A stretch of DNA of 64,000 nt from Enterobacteriaceae bacterium UBA5654 (GTDB lineage Bacteria > Pseudomonadota > Gammaproteobacteria > Enterobacterales > Enterobacteriaceae), in contig DIJC01000014.1 of assembly GCA_002421005.1 (NCBI GenBank), forward strand, positions 250,955-314,954. The letters run 5' to 3'. Each line of letters begins with the position of its first letter. Within the stretch, counting starts at the first letter, position 1. The notes beneath the pieces are model-generated. The model did not search any database. It was not told where the DNA came from and saw only the letters and a list, made by a program, of their open reading frames with translations. The position numbers and the translations under genes are program-made. Shown here piece after piece: positions 40,812 through 50,540 of this stretch.

Positions 40812-42493
40812 GCGTTTTCCTCCAGAGGCAGTCGCAGGGTGATTCGGGTAAAACATTCCGGCTCACATTTCACGGTGATACCGCAGTCGTCGCCGAAACG
40901 GGCGCGCAGACGTTTATCGACCAGGGTCATGCCCAGCCCGCTGCTGCTGGCGCTCGGCTGGTATAGACCGGCATTGTCTTCAATATCCAGCTGCAAATAG
41001 CGCTCGTGCTGGCTGGCGTGAATGCTGATTTCGCCCACGCCAAGATGCTGTGAAGTCCCGTGTTTGATGGCATTCTCGACGATCGGTTGCAGGGTAAAAG
41101 CCGGAAGCTGATGATGAGCCAGCGATTCCGGTACAAAAAGCTGCACCTGGAGACGGGACTGGAAGCGCGCCTTCTCAATTTGCAGATAAGCGTTAACGTG
41201 CTCAATTTCATCGGCGAGCGTCACAAACTCCGACGGACGCTTCAGGTTTTTACGAAAGAAGGTGGATAAATACTGCACCAGCTGGCTGGCCTGATCGCTG
41301 TCGCGGCGAATGACCGCTTTCAGCGTGTTCAGCGCGTTAAACAGGAAATGCGGATTAACCTGCGCATGGAGCAGTTTGATTTCCGACTGGGTCAGCAGCG
41401 CTTTTTGCCGCTCATACTGCCCGGCGAGGATCTGCGCAGACAACAACTGGGCGATGCCCTCCCCCAGCGTGCGGTTGATTGAGCTGAACAGGCGGTTTTT
41501 GGCTTCATACAGTTTAATGGTGCCAATAACCCGCTGATTCTCGCCGCGCAGCGGGATCACCAGCGTTGAGCCGAGCTTGCACTGCGGATGCAGCGAGCAA
41601 CGGTACGGCACTTCATTCCCGTCAGCGTAGACCACTTCGCCGGTATTAATGGCTTTTAGCGTATAGGCGGACGCAATCGGCCGACCAGGAAGGTGGTGAT
41701 CGTCGCCGGTGCCGGTGAAGGCCAGCAGCCGGTCGCGGTCGGTAATCGCCACCGCGCCAATATCCAGCTCCTGATACAGCACCTGGGCCACCTTCATGCT
41801 GTTTTCTTCGTTAAACCCCTGGCGAAGAATACCTTCCGTTGAGGCAGCTACCTTCAGCGCCGTCGCCGAAAACGCCGAGGTGTATTTCTCAAACATCGCA
41901 CGCTTGTCGAGCAAAATGCGCATAAACAGCGCGGCACCGACGGTATTGGTGACCATCATCGGCGCGGCAATACTGTTCACCAGATGCAGCGCGTCCTGGA
42001 ACGGGCGCGCAATCAGCAGGATGATCAGCATCTGCACCAGTTCTGCGACAAAAGTCACCGCCCCGGCGGTAAGCGGATTAAACACCCGATCCGTGCGCCC
42101 GCGTTTGATCAGCAGACTGTGCACCAGCCCGCCCAGCAGCCCTTCGACCATCGTCGAAATCATGCAGCTTAGCGCGGTCATGCCGCCCAGCGAATAACGG
42201 TGCAGCCCCCCGGTCAGCCCGACCAGCCCGCCAACCACCGGCCCGCCGAGCAGACCGCCCATCACCGCGCCAATTGCCCGGGTGTTGGCTATCGAGTCTT
42301 CAATATGCAGGCCGAAATAGGTACCCAGAATACAAAAAATGGAGAACGTCACGTAGCAGAGGAGCTTGTGCGGCAGGCGGACCGTCACCTGGATTAACGG
42401 TATGAACAGGCGCGTTTTACTCATCAGCCAGGCGATGACCAGGAACACGCACATTTGTTGCAGTAATAGCAACACAAGATTAAATTCGTACAT
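40805..42493 (-). CDS. btsS: Pyruvate-sensing histidine kinase BtsS (YehU)
   Basis: 562-aa LytS-type sensor kinase. Five to six membrane helices with the LytS-YhcK domain (about residues 1-200: GAVMGGLLGGPVVGGLVGLT), GAF domain (about 215-345), then the kinase with phospho-His in HAQVNPHFLFNALNTLKAVI and the N box IVENAIKHGTSQ, G box SGLGMTLVDKRLRARFGDD. The start at 42493 (YEFNLVLLLLQQMCVFLVIA) matches the E. coli N-terminus. The gene mlrA, which follows btsS in K-12, is absent. Confidence 0.95.
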   Translation of the reverse strand: MYEFNLVLLLLQQMCVFLVIAWLMSKTRLFIPLIQVTVRLPHKLLCYVTFSIFCILGTYFGLHIEDSIANTRAIGAVMGGLLGGPVVGGLVGLTGGLHRYSLGGMTALSCMISTMVEGLLGGLVHSLLIKRGRTDRVFNPLTAGAVTFVAELVQMLIILLIARPFQDALHLVNSIAAPMMVTNTVGAALFMRILLDKRAMFEKYTSAFSATALKVAASTEGILRQGFNEENSMKVAQVLYQELDIGAVAITDRDRLLAFTGTGDDHHLPGRPIASAYTLKAINTGEVVYADGNEVPYRCSLHPQCKLGSTLVIPLRGENQRVIGTIKLYEAKNRLFSSINRTLGEGIAQLLSAQILAGQYERQKALLTQSEIKLLHAQVNPHFLFNALNTLKAVIRRDSDQASQLVQYLSTFFRKNLKRPSEFVTLADEIEHVNAYLQIEKARFQSRLQVQLFVPESLAHHQLPAFTLQPIVENAIKHGTSQHLGVGEISIHASQHERYLQLDIEDNAGLYQPSASSSGLGMTLVDKRLRARFGDDCGITVKCEPECFTRITLRLPLEENAC

Positions 42494-42720
42494 ACCTGCC
42501 AACCACACATTCCGAAAGCGCGTAACATACAGGGTGAACGTTTAACTTTCTTTGAAGCGCGGCATAAAAATGAAAATTCGTGCGCCCGATCACTAAATAA
42601 GCGCAAAAATGGTCAAATACCAGGCAGTCTGGTGATTACGCCTGGCGCGGCAGGAAATTAATAGTTCATTAACACACCAGCTTCGCCGTATAATCTTTTG
42701 ATTAACATAAGGAGCAAACG

Positions 42721-42828
42721 ATGAGCGCAGCCAAACTGGGTATTATCACCCTTTTCTTAGTCATGGCGATTAGCGGTATCGGCGGCGTGATGCTGGCGGG
42801 CTATACCTTTATTGTGCATGGCGGCTAA
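42721..42828 (+). CDS. yohO: Small membrane protein YohO
   Basis: 35-aa single-helix membrane protein: MSAAKLGIITLFLVMAISGI, GGVMLAGYTFIVHGG. This is E. coli YohO in length and sequence pattern (GIGGVMLAGYTFI is the family core). AAGGAGC lies about eight bases before the ATG. Its last 20 bases overlap the end of yehW on the other strand. Function unknown. Confidence 0.88.
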   Translation: MSAAKLGIITLFLVMAISGIGGVMLAGYTFIVHGG

Positions 42829-43540
42829 GATAACGCCCCAGCCGTTCAAATCCGCGATCGACAATAACCGCCGCCAGCGCGACCAGCACCGCGCCCTGAA
42901 TCACATACGCCGTGTTAAACCCGCTCAGGCCGATGATGATCGGCGTGCCGAGGGTGCTCGCACCAACCGTTGAGGCTATCGCGGCGGTGCCGATATTAAT
43001 AATGATCGACGTTCTGATCCCGGCGAGGATCAGCGGTGCCGCCAGCGGCAACTCCACCTTCATCAGCCGTTGCCGACGGCTCATCCCCATCCCTTCCGCC
43101 ACGCTGCTCACGCCAGCAGGCACCGCCGCCAGCCCGGCGAGCGTACCCTGTAAAATCGGTAAGATGCCATACAGCGTCAACGCGACAATGGCAGGCTGCT
43201 GACCAAAACCCATCACCGGCACCGCTATCGCCAGCACCGCGACGGGCGGAAACGTCTGCCCCATCGCCGCGATGGTCTCCACCAGCGAGCGAAACTCCCG
43301 CCCCGCAGGCCGCGTCACCAGAATGCCGCCCCCGACGCCGACAACAATGGCGATCAGGCTGGAAAGACCCACCAGCCAGAAATGCGCCAGCGTCAGCGCC
43401 AGAAAGCTCTCCTGCTGATAGACCGGGCGCGGTAGCTCCGGGAAAAGCGCGCTGAACAGACCGGTGCTGTGCGGCAGCCAGAACAGCAGCGCGACAAACA
43501 GGCCAGTCAGCCACAGGAGCGGATCACGAATCACGTTCAC
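42809..43540 (-). CDS. yehW: ABC transporter permease YehW
   Basis: 243-aa inner-membrane permease of the OsmF-YehWXY glycine-betaine-type importer. GTG start at 43540 (GGAGGGAAACC upstream) gives the N-terminus of E. coli YehW (NVIRDPLLWLTGLFVALLFW). The permease EAA loop is VAEGMGMSRRQRLMKVELPL. Five to six helices. It overlaps yehX by 17 bases. The 3' end overlaps yohO on the opposite strand. Confidence 0.94.
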   Translation of the reverse strand: MNVIRDPLLWLTGLFVALLFWLPHSTGLFSALFPELPRPVYQQESFLALTLAHFWLVGLSSLIAIVVGVGGGILVTRPAGREFRSLVETIAAMGQTFPPVAVLAIAVPVMGFGQQPAIVALTLYGILPILQGTLAGLAAVPAGVSSVAEGMGMSRRQRLMKVELPLAAPLILAGIRTSIIINIGTAAIASTVGASTLGTPIIIGLSGFNTAYVIQGAVLVALAAVIVDRGFERLGRYLSRHAQ

Positions 43541-44471
43541 GGTTTCCCTCCTCGCGCAGCAGATCGTCAAAGCGCAGGTTGCCGCAGGGACGCCCTTCGC
43601 CATCCACCACCGGTAAAATCAGACACTGCCGGGCGACGAAGGCCGAAAGCGCATCGCGCAGCGTCAGGGTCTCCGCCACAGGCTCACCGGCTACCGGCTC
43701 GCCGGGGCGCATATAATCGCGCACTTCGCGCAGCGACAGCAGGCGCACGCCCAGTTCGCTGCGCCCAAAAAATTCGCGGACGAAATCATTCGCCGGATGG
43801 GTAAGCATCTGCATCGGCGTTCCCTGCTGCACCACTTCGCCCTGGTCCATCAGGATCAGATGATCCGCCAGCCGCAACGCCTCATCAATATCATGCGTGA
43901 CCAGCACGATGGTGCGTCCCAGCAGGCGGTGAATGCGGCTCATCTCCTGCTGGAGCGCGCTGCGGGTGACCGGATCGAGCGCACCGAACGGCTCGTCCAT
44001 CAGCAGCACGTCCGGGTCTGCCGCCAGCGCCCGCGCCACGCCCACCCGCTGCTGTTGTCCGCCGGAAAGCTGATGTGGATAGCGGTCGCGCAGTGACGCA
44101 TCCAGCCCCAGCAACGTCATCAGCTCCGTAATGCGCTCATTAATGCGCAAGCGGCTCCACTTCAGGAGCTGGGGCACCGTGGCAATATTTTGCGCGACGG
44201 TCCAGTGCGGAAAAAGACCGATGGACTGGATCGCGTACCCCATGCGGCGGCGCAGCGCCAACAACGGCAACTGACCGATATCTTCGCCCGCAAAACGGAT
44301 GGTGCCGCTGTCGTGCTCGACCAGCCGGTTGATCATCTTCAGGGTCGTGGATTTACCGGACCCGGAAGTGCCGATCAGCACCGTGAATGCCCCTTCTTTC
44401 AGATGCAGATTGAGGTTTTTGACCGCATCCTGCCCGGCAAACGATTTACTGACCTGGTTAAATTCAATCAT
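43524..44471 (-). CDS. yehX: ABC transporter ATPase YehX
   Basis: 315-aa ATPase energising the OsmF/YehWY betaine-type importer. Walker A VLIGTSGSGKSTTLKMINRL, Q loop AIQSIGLFPHWTV, signature LSGGQQQRVGVARALA, Walker B VLLMDEPFGALDPV, H loop VLVTHDIDEAL, then a CBS-like C-terminal part (TLRDALSAFVARQCLILPVV). The start at 44471 lies inside the yehY 3' end, eight-base overlap. Slightly longer at the C-terminus than E. coli YehX (308 aa). Confidence 0.95.
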   Translation of the reverse strand: MIEFNQVSKSFAGQDAVKNLNLHLKEGAFTVLIGTSGSGKSTTLKMINRLVEHDSGTIRFAGEDIGQLPLLALRRRMGYAIQSIGLFPHWTVAQNIATVPQLLKWSRLRINERITELMTLLGLDASLRDRYPHQLSGGQQQRVGVARALAADPDVLLMDEPFGALDPVTRSALQQEMSRIHRLLGRTIVLVTHDIDEALRLADHLILMDQGEVVQQGTPMQMLTHPANDFVREFFGRSELGVRLLSLREVRDYMRPGEPVAGEPVAETLTLRDALSAFVARQCLILPVVDGEGRPCGNLRFDDLLREEGNRERDS

Positions 44472-45621
44472 GCGCATGTTCCTTAAGCAGGGCGCTCCAT
44501 AAACTAAACAGCGCGTCCACCACGACCGCCAGCGCAATCACCGGGATCACCCCCAGCAGCACCAGATCAAGGGCGCTGCTAAGCAGCCCCTGGAAGACCA
44601 GCGCGCCGAAGCCCCCCGCGCCGATCAGCGCGGCGATCACCGCCATACCAATAGTCTGCACGGTGACGACCCGCAACCCGCGCACCAGCACCGGCAGCGC
44701 CAGCGGGAGCTGAATACGGTAAAAACGCTCGCGCTGGCTCATGCCCATCGCGGCGGCGCTTTCCAGTACGTCGTGGGGCACCTGATTCATCCCCGCCACC
44801 ACGCCGCGCACCAGCGGCAGTAGCGCATAGAGGACCAGCGCGATCAACGCAGGCGCTCGTCCGGTGCCGCCAATCCCCAGACTGCCCAGCAGCGGAAACT
44901 GCTGTACCAGCCCGGCGAGCGGCGCAATTAACAGGCCGAAAAGCGCAATGGAGGGAATGGTCTGGATAATATTCAGCAGCGTAAATACCGGCGCCTGACG
45001 CCCCGGATGACGGTAGCACCACAGTCCCAGCGGCACGCCAATCAGCAGGCCAGGAAGCAGCGTGCCAAACAGTAAGGTCAGATGCTGAAGCAATGCGTCG
45101 TTAAAAACGTCCCGACGGTTGGCATACTCTTTCAGCAGCGACAGCTCGTCCAGCGCACCGGTTGCCAGCAGCGCCAGCGGCAGCAGCCAGATTTGCGCGT
45201 TTAACAGCCAGCGCCAGGCCGCGTGGGGAGTCAGGCGACGGATCGCATCGCTCGCGGCCAGCAGCGCCAGCGCCAGCCAGAGCCACAGCCCGCTGCCCGG
45301 CGAGGTGCGCGCCAGCGGACTGCCGGTTTGCGCCAGCCAGCTGGCGGATTTCCCCGCCCCCCAGAACAGGGCGATAAACAGCAGTTCGGCAGCCAGCAGG
45401 GTCAGAATAAGCGGCACGCGTCCCGGCAGCAGGCTTAACAGCACCAGCGCCAGCGGGATCGCCAGCAGCCACAGCGCAGGAAAAGACCCGATCTGCCATA
45501 GCGCACGCGACTCACCGGATACCAGCCGATTCGGCGCGTAATTGACAAACGGTAGCATCGCCGCTGCCAGCGCAATGAGGGTCAGCAGCAGCAGGACGCG
45601 GTTTTGACATTTTAGTTGCAC
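44464..45621 (-). CDS. yehY: ABC transporter permease YehY
   Basis: 385-aa permease, same length as E. coli YehY. The N-terminal half holds additional membrane helices (RVLLLLTLIALAAAMLPFVN and others to about residue 160); the C-terminal half is a binding-protein-dependent permease with EAA loop LESAAAMGMSQRERFYRIQL. Upstream osmF is 13 bases away; downstream yehX overlaps. The whole set osmF-yehY-yehX-yehW forms one operon on the minus strand. In E. coli the system is a low-affinity betaine importer and RpoS-induced. Confidence 0.94.
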   Translation of the reverse strand: MQLKCQNRVLLLLTLIALAAAMLPFVNYAPNRLVSGESRALWQIGSFPALWLLAIPLALVLLSLLPGRVPLILTLLAAELLFIALFWGAGKSASWLAQTGSPLARTSPGSGLWLWLALALLAASDAIRRLTPHAAWRWLLNAQIWLLPLALLATGALDELSLLKEYANRRDVFNDALLQHLTLLFGTLLPGLLIGVPLGLWCYRHPGRQAPVFTLLNIIQTIPSIALFGLLIAPLAGLVQQFPLLGSLGIGGTGRAPALIALVLYALLPLVRGVVAGMNQVPHDVLESAAAMGMSQRERFYRIQLPLALPVLVRGLRVVTVQTIGMAVIAALIGAGGFGALVFQGLLSSALDLVLLGVIPVIALAVVVDALFSLWSALLKEHAHD

Positions 45622-45634
45622 AACGCGTCCCGGA

Positions 45635-46552
45635 TTACTTCGTCAGCCCTTTTTCCTTCAGATAGTCAGCGGCGACTTTCTTCGCGTCCAGCCCTTCCAC
45701 GGCAATTTTCGCATTCAGCGTTTGCAGCGTTTTTTCATCCAGGCTGGTAAATACCGGCTTCAGCCAGTCGTCGAGCTGCGGGTAGGCCTTCAATACCGCT
45801 TCACGCACTACCGGAGCAGGCGCGTAAATCGGCTGGACGCCTTTCGGATCGGTCAACGTTTGCAGACCCAGCGCGGCGACCGGGCCATCGGTGCCGTAGG
45901 CCATGGCGGCATTCACGCCGGACGTTTGCTGCGCGGCGGCTTTAATCGTCACCGCCGTATCGCCGCCCGCCAGCGACAGCAGCTGGTTCTGTTTCAGTTT
46001 AAAATCGTAGGCTTTTTCAAAAGCAGGCAGCGCGTCGGTGCGTTCGATAAATTCCGCTGAGGCTGCCAGTTTGAAGGTGCCGCCCTCTTTCAGATAGCGG
46101 CTGAGATCGCTTAAGGAAGTCAGTTTATTTTTCGCGGCCAGATCCTGACGCACCGCAATGGTCCAGGTATTGTTCGCCGGGGCAGGCGTCAGCCAGACCA
46201 GTTTGTTCTTTTCGGCGTCCAGCTGTTTGACTTTATCGTAGCCCTGCCGGGCATTTTTCCACGCCGCATCGTTTTCCAGCTTGAAGAAAAATGCCCCGTT
46301 GCCGGTGTATTCCGGGTAGATATCCAGCTCGCCGGAGGTAATGGCTCCGCGCACCACCGGAGTGGCGCCCAGCTGAACTTTGTTGACCGTTTTAACGCCG
46401 TGGCTTTCCAGCACCTGTAAAATGATATTGCCCAGCAGTGCGCCTTCGGTATCGATTTTTGATCCGACTTTTACCGGTTCTGCCGCCAGCGCAGGCAGGC
46501 TGACCGCCGCCATCAGCACCAGTGAACCCATCATCCCCTTTGTGATCGTCAT
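45635..46552 (-). CDS. osmF: Periplasmic betaine-type binding protein OsmF (YehZ)
   Basis: 305-aa periplasmic substrate-binding protein, family OpuAC/ProX-like. Signal peptide (GSLVLMAAVSLPALAAE), start of the binding fold VKVGSKIDTEGALLGNIILQ, TSGELDIYPEYTGNGAFFF (typical of OsmX/ProX-type proteins), and QLLSLAGGDTAVTIKAAAQQ. Same length as E. coli OsmF. First gene of the operon with yehYXW. Confidence 0.95.
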   Translation of the reverse strand: MTITKGMMGSLVLMAAVSLPALAAEPVKVGSKIDTEGALLGNIILQVLESHGVKTVNKVQLGATPVVRGAITSGELDIYPEYTGNGAFFFKLENDAAWKNARQGYDKVKQLDAEKNKLVWLTPAPANNTWTIAVRQDLAAKNKLTSLSDLSRYLKEGGTFKLAASAEFIERTDALPAFEKAYDFKLKQNQLLSLAGGDTAVTIKAAAQQTSGVNAAMAYGTDGPVAALGLQTLTDPKGVQPIYAPAPVVREAVLKAYPQLDDWLKPVFTSLDEKTLQTLNAKIAVEGLDAKKVAADYLKEKGLTK

Positions 46553-46619
46553 CGCGCTTTCCTCGTTATTTTGCTGCTCCTTTTCAGGAGCTTGAGAGAA
46601 AAGCGTAGACGATGAACGA

Positions 46620-47858
46620 TTATTTTTCCGCGCTTTCGGGCAGTTTTAATGGCAGGGTCAACATACTGGCGGCGAAGTAGAGGATGGCGATGGTCCACAG
46701 GGTGCCTTCCACGCCAAGGGGATTAACGCACAGCGTGACAATCGCCGGGCCAGCGAAATTACTCAGCCCGGAGCCGAGATTCAGGCACGAGATGGCCGCG
46801 CCTTTATTTTCCGGCAGCAGAGAAGGAATGAGCGCGCTAAGCGGGCCGAATGCGCCAAGGCCAATGGCATACAGCGACAGCGCGCCAAAAAGCGCCGCAT
46901 TGCTGTGACCGAAAAAGACCGGCGCGTAGCAGACCGCCAGCGACGCCAGCCCGCAGAGCGTGCCGGAGAACCAGACCACCGTATTGCGCCAGCCAATAGT
47001 GTCGCCAAGCCAGCCGAAGAAATAGCCGGAGAAAATATTCAGCACGTTCACCAGCCCCCAGACGGTCAGCCATTCGGCGATGCTGAAGCCAAAACGCGGC
47101 AGGTAGACCGGCATCAGGATCACCAGCGAAAATTTACCGATATCGTTGATGGTTTTGACCACCACCGCAAAGCGCATTTTCGGCTCGCGTCCGAGGACCA
47201 GAATCCCCTCCGCCAGCGCCGGGCCAAGCGGCAGACCGCGCTGCCAGCCGGGGCGATCGCGGTTGAGGATCAGCCCGCAAACCGCACCCAGCGCCACAAA
47301 CCCAAAACCGCAGGTCAGCGTTGCCGTCTCGCCCCAGGCGGGAATGGCAAGGCCGGAAAACCACGGGCCGACCACGGTCATGCCGACGCCGAAGGCCATC
47401 CAGAACCATGAGACGGCGCGACCGAGAATGCGGCTCTCGCAGCGCTGGTTGATCCACACCAGAAATGAATAGGCGAACAGCGGATAGGCCACTCCCCGCA
47501 GCGAGTAGCTGATCAGCATCATCGGGTAGTTATTCTGCGGCAGCGCGACAAAAATAAAAGGCAGCGATCCGGCAAAATAGAAGACGGTGGCGATCCACAT
47601 CAGGCGACGCACGCCCAGCACCCCTGCCCCAATCCCGGAAAACCAGGAGACGGCTGCGACGCACAGCCCGAAAACGGAAGAGAGGAGTGAAATATCAAAC
47701 GCCGTAAACCCACGACCTTGCAGCATTGATGCCAGCCAGCTTTGCTCAATCGTGGCACCGGTAATAAACAGAAAAACCCCGATAAACCCCCAGCACAATT
47801 CGTGCGGTAAACCGATTTTTGCCCATATTCCCTGTTGGATCATCACACTCTGTTCCAT
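46620..47858 (-). CDS. MFS transporter of the polyol permease type (RbtT/DalT-like)
   Basis: 412-aa major facilitator with 12 predicted helices. The N-terminus GLPHELCWGFIGVFLFITGA, EQSWLASMLQGRGFTAFDIS resembles ribitol/arabinitol permeases (RbtT/DalT). The loop 2-3 signature is present in degenerate form (GIGAGVLGVRRLM), and RPGWQRG with FGWLGDTIGWRNTVVW marks the central and second-half loops. Between osmF and bglX, where K-12 has no gene, so this is an insertion. No dehydrogenase or kinase for polyols is next to it; substrate unknown. Confidence 0.82.
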   Translation of the reverse strand: MEQSVMIQQGIWAKIGLPHELCWGFIGVFLFITGATIEQSWLASMLQGRGFTAFDISLLSSVFGLCVAAVSWFSGIGAGVLGVRRLMWIATVFYFAGSLPFIFVALPQNNYPMMLISYSLRGVAYPLFAYSFLVWINQRCESRILGRAVSWFWMAFGVGMTVVGPWFSGLAIPAWGETATLTCGFGFVALGAVCGLILNRDRPGWQRGLPLGPALAEGILVLGREPKMRFAVVVKTINDIGKFSLVILMPVYLPRFGFSIAEWLTVWGLVNVLNIFSGYFFGWLGDTIGWRNTVVWFSGTLCGLASLAVCYAPVFFGHSNAALFGALSLYAIGLGAFGPLSALIPSLLPENKGAAISCLNLGSGLSNFAGPAIVTLCVNPLGVEGTLWTIAILYFAASMLTLPLKLPESAEK

Positions 47859-48023
47859 CGTATTCCCTGATGTTTATGGTTACTGGAGGCATTCGCCGAA
47901 GACGTGACGCGATGCCGGGTTTTCATATTGTGAAGGTAAAAGCAGCCCGCCGTATTTTCACCCTGCTTGCTACCCTATAGCAAGCGAGTCAGGCCTTTGA
48001 TAATCCTGCGGGTTTTGCCAAAA

Positions 48024-48045
48024 AAAGGCCGGTTTCCCGGCCTTT
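48024..48045 (-). terminator. bglX terminator
   Basis: AAAGGCCGG / CCGGCCTTT, 9-bp stem with a 4-base loop; on the minus strand it is followed by a run of T. It begins six bases after the bglX stop. Confidence 0.92.
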
Positions 48046-48050
48046 AACTG

Positions 48051-50348
48051 TTACTGGAGTTCGAATTCGCCCTGCTTGACGCGGGCAGAATCCGTACCGA
48101 TAAAGACGTTAAATTTGCCCGGCTCGGCAACGTATTTCATTTGCTGATTCCAGAATTTCAGCGCCTCGACGTCAATCGGGAAGCTGACGGTTTTGCTTTC
48201 ACCCGGTTTCAGGCTGATTTTTTCAAAGCCTTTCAGCTGCTTCACCGGACGGCTCATCGAGGCAGTGACGTCCTGCAAATACATCTGGATCACCGTCGCG
48301 CCCTCGCGTTTGCCGGTATTGGTCACCTCAACGCTGGCGGTCACGCTGCCGTCAGGTTTCAGGCCCGGCGCAGAGAGTTTGACGTCCGATACGCTGAACG
48401 TGGTGTAACTCAGACCGTAACCGAACGGATAAAGCGGACCGTTAGCCTCGTCAAAATAGCGCGAGGTGTATTTGTTCGGGTTATCCGCATTGTACGGGCG
48501 ACCGGTGTTCAGATGGCTGTAGTACACCGGGATCTGGCCTACCGAGCGTGGGAAAGACATCGGCAGCTTGCCGGACGGGTTGTAATCGCCAAACAGCACG
48601 TCGGCAATGGCGTTGCCGCCTTCCGTACCCGCAAACCAGGTTTCGAGGATCGCATCCGCCTGCTGATCTTCTTTCACCAGCGCCAGCGGGCGACCGTTCA
48701 TCAGCACCAGTACCAGCGGTTTGCCGGTGGCTTTCAGGGCGCTGATTAAATCACGCTGGCTTTGCGGCAGCGTAATGTCGGTACGGCTGGAGGCTTCATG
48801 CGCCATTCCCTGTGCTTCGCCGACCACGGCAACCACCACGTCAGACTGATTCGCGGCAGCAACCGCTTCGTCAATCATCGCTTTTGGCGTGCGCTCATCC
48901 ACCTGCACCGCAGGCTCGTACTGATTCAGGAAGGCCACAATGTCTTTATCGTTGGTGACATTTGCCCCTTTAGCAAAAATGACTTTGCCCTGATCGCCCA
49001 CGACATTTTTGATTCCCGTCAGGACGGTAACCGACTGATCGATCACCCCTGCGGCGGACCAGGAGCCCATTACGTCACGCTTGCTGTCGGCCAGCGGCCC
49101 GATCACCGCCACGGTCGCGGTCTTTTTCAGCGGCAGCGTTTCCAGCCTGTTTTTCAGCAGCACCAGACTTTCACGCGCTACGCTGCGGGCATCCTCACGG
49201 TGCAGGCGGCTTTCTGCGTTAGTGTCTTTCGGATCGGACTCTTTCGGCCCCAGGTGGCTGTAGGGATCGTTAAACAATCCCATATCATATTTGACGTTCA
49301 GCACGTGGCGCGCGGCGTCATCCAGATCTGCCATCGACACTTTGCCTGATTTAACCAGCCCCGGCAGGTACTTGCTGTAGTATTCGTCGCTCATGCTCAT
49401 GTTGATACCAGAGGTGAGCGCCACCCGTACCGCATCTTCGGGATCGGCGGCGGTGCCGTGCTTAATCAGTTCTTTAATGGCACCGTGATCCGAAATGGTG
49501 ATGCCTTTAAAGCCCCACTGATCGCGCAGTAAATCTTTCAGCAGCCAGGAATCTGAACTGGCTGGCGTGCCGTTCAGCGAGTTCAGCGCCACCATCACGC
49601 CGCCGCTGCCCGCGTCCAGCGCCGCTTTGTAGGGTGGCATGTAGTCGTTGAACAGGCGCTGCGGGCTCATATCAACGGTGTTGTATTCTTTCCCGCCTTC
49701 CACCGCGCCGTACGCGGCGTAGTGTTTAACGCTGGTCATGACGGAATAGCGATCCGCCGGGCTTTTGCCCTGCATCGCCTCAACCATCGTTTTCCCCATC
49801 GTGGCGGTAAGGTAGGTATCTTCGCCAAAGCCTTCAGACGCGCGGCCCCAGCGCGGATCGCGCGAGACGTCAACCATCGGCGCCCAGGTCATATTCAGGC
49901 CGTCATCCGCCGCTTCATACGCCGAGACGCGTCCAACGGTTTTCACCGTGTCGAGGTTAAAGGTGGACGCCAGACCGAGGCTGATCGGGAAAACGGTACG
50001 CTGACCGTGAACCACATCATAGGCAAAAAACAGCGGGATCTTCAGGCGGCTAAGTTCCATGACCTGATCCTGCATCTTGCGGATATCTTCGCGGGTCACG
50101 GTGTTAAAAATCGCCCCGACCTGCCCTTCTTTGATCATCTCGCGGATGGCTTCTTTCGGATTATCCGGCCCCACGCTTATCAGGCGCAGCTGACCAATTT
50201 TTTCATCAACCGTCATTTTTTTAAGCAGATCGGTGACGTAAGCATCACGCGCTTGCGGGGTTAACGGGAGTTGATTTTTGACGTCCTCTGCCAGCGCGGG
50301 ATGACACGCCAGGCTCACAGCGAGACCTACAGAACATAGCCATTTCAT
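48051..50348 (-). CDS. bglX: Periplasmic beta-glucosidase BglX
   Basis: 765-aa family 3 glycoside hydrolase, same length as E. coli BglX. Signal peptide (LCSVGLAVSLACHPALAE), GH3 N domain with the nucleophile Asp in GITISDHGAIKELIKHG (SDH motif), GH3 C domain (ESLVLLKNRLETLPLKKTAT; VAVIGPLADSKRD), and a fibronectin type III-like C-terminal domain (VTNTGKREGATVIQMYLQDV). Periplasmic. Divergent from dld, as in E. coli. Confidence 0.96.
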   Translation of the reverse strand: MKWLCSVGLAVSLACHPALAEDVKNQLPLTPQARDAYVTDLLKKMTVDEKIGQLRLISVGPDNPKEAIREMIKEGQVGAIFNTVTREDIRKMQDQVMELSRLKIPLFFAYDVVHGQRTVFPISLGLASTFNLDTVKTVGRVSAYEAADDGLNMTWAPMVDVSRDPRWGRASEGFGEDTYLTATMGKTMVEAMQGKSPADRYSVMTSVKHYAAYGAVEGGKEYNTVDMSPQRLFNDYMPPYKAALDAGSGGVMVALNSLNGTPASSDSWLLKDLLRDQWGFKGITISDHGAIKELIKHGTAADPEDAVRVALTSGINMSMSDEYYSKYLPGLVKSGKVSMADLDDAARHVLNVKYDMGLFNDPYSHLGPKESDPKDTNAESRLHREDARSVARESLVLLKNRLETLPLKKTATVAVIGPLADSKRDVMGSWSAAGVIDQSVTVLTGIKNVVGDQGKVIFAKGANVTNDKDIVAFLNQYEPAVQVDERTPKAMIDEAVAAANQSDVVVAVVGEAQGMAHEASSRTDITLPQSQRDLISALKATGKPLVLVLMNGRPLALVKEDQQADAILETWFAGTEGGNAIADVLFGDYNPSGKLPMSFPRSVGQIPVYYSHLNTGRPYNADNPNKYTSRYFDEANGPLYPFGYGLSYTTFSVSDVKLSAPGLKPDGSVTASVEVTNTGKREGATVIQMYLQDVTASMSRPVKQLKGFEKISLKPGESKTVSFPIDVEALKFWNQQMKYVAEPGKFNVFIGTDSARVKQGEFELQ

Positions 50349-50540
50349 ATGGTTTACTCTCTTATGCTAAAGCCGGGGGCCGGCCTGTCCATGCGAAGAT
50401 CGCAGTTTGCCATAATCGTAACCGGGGTTGCAGTATCTTGCCTCGCTTATTCTCTTATTTTTATAGCCATTTTATCCTGCGTCCCGGTTTTAACAGGCTA
50501 TTCTTATAGACGTTTATTTGCTCACCACAAGGAGTGGAAG

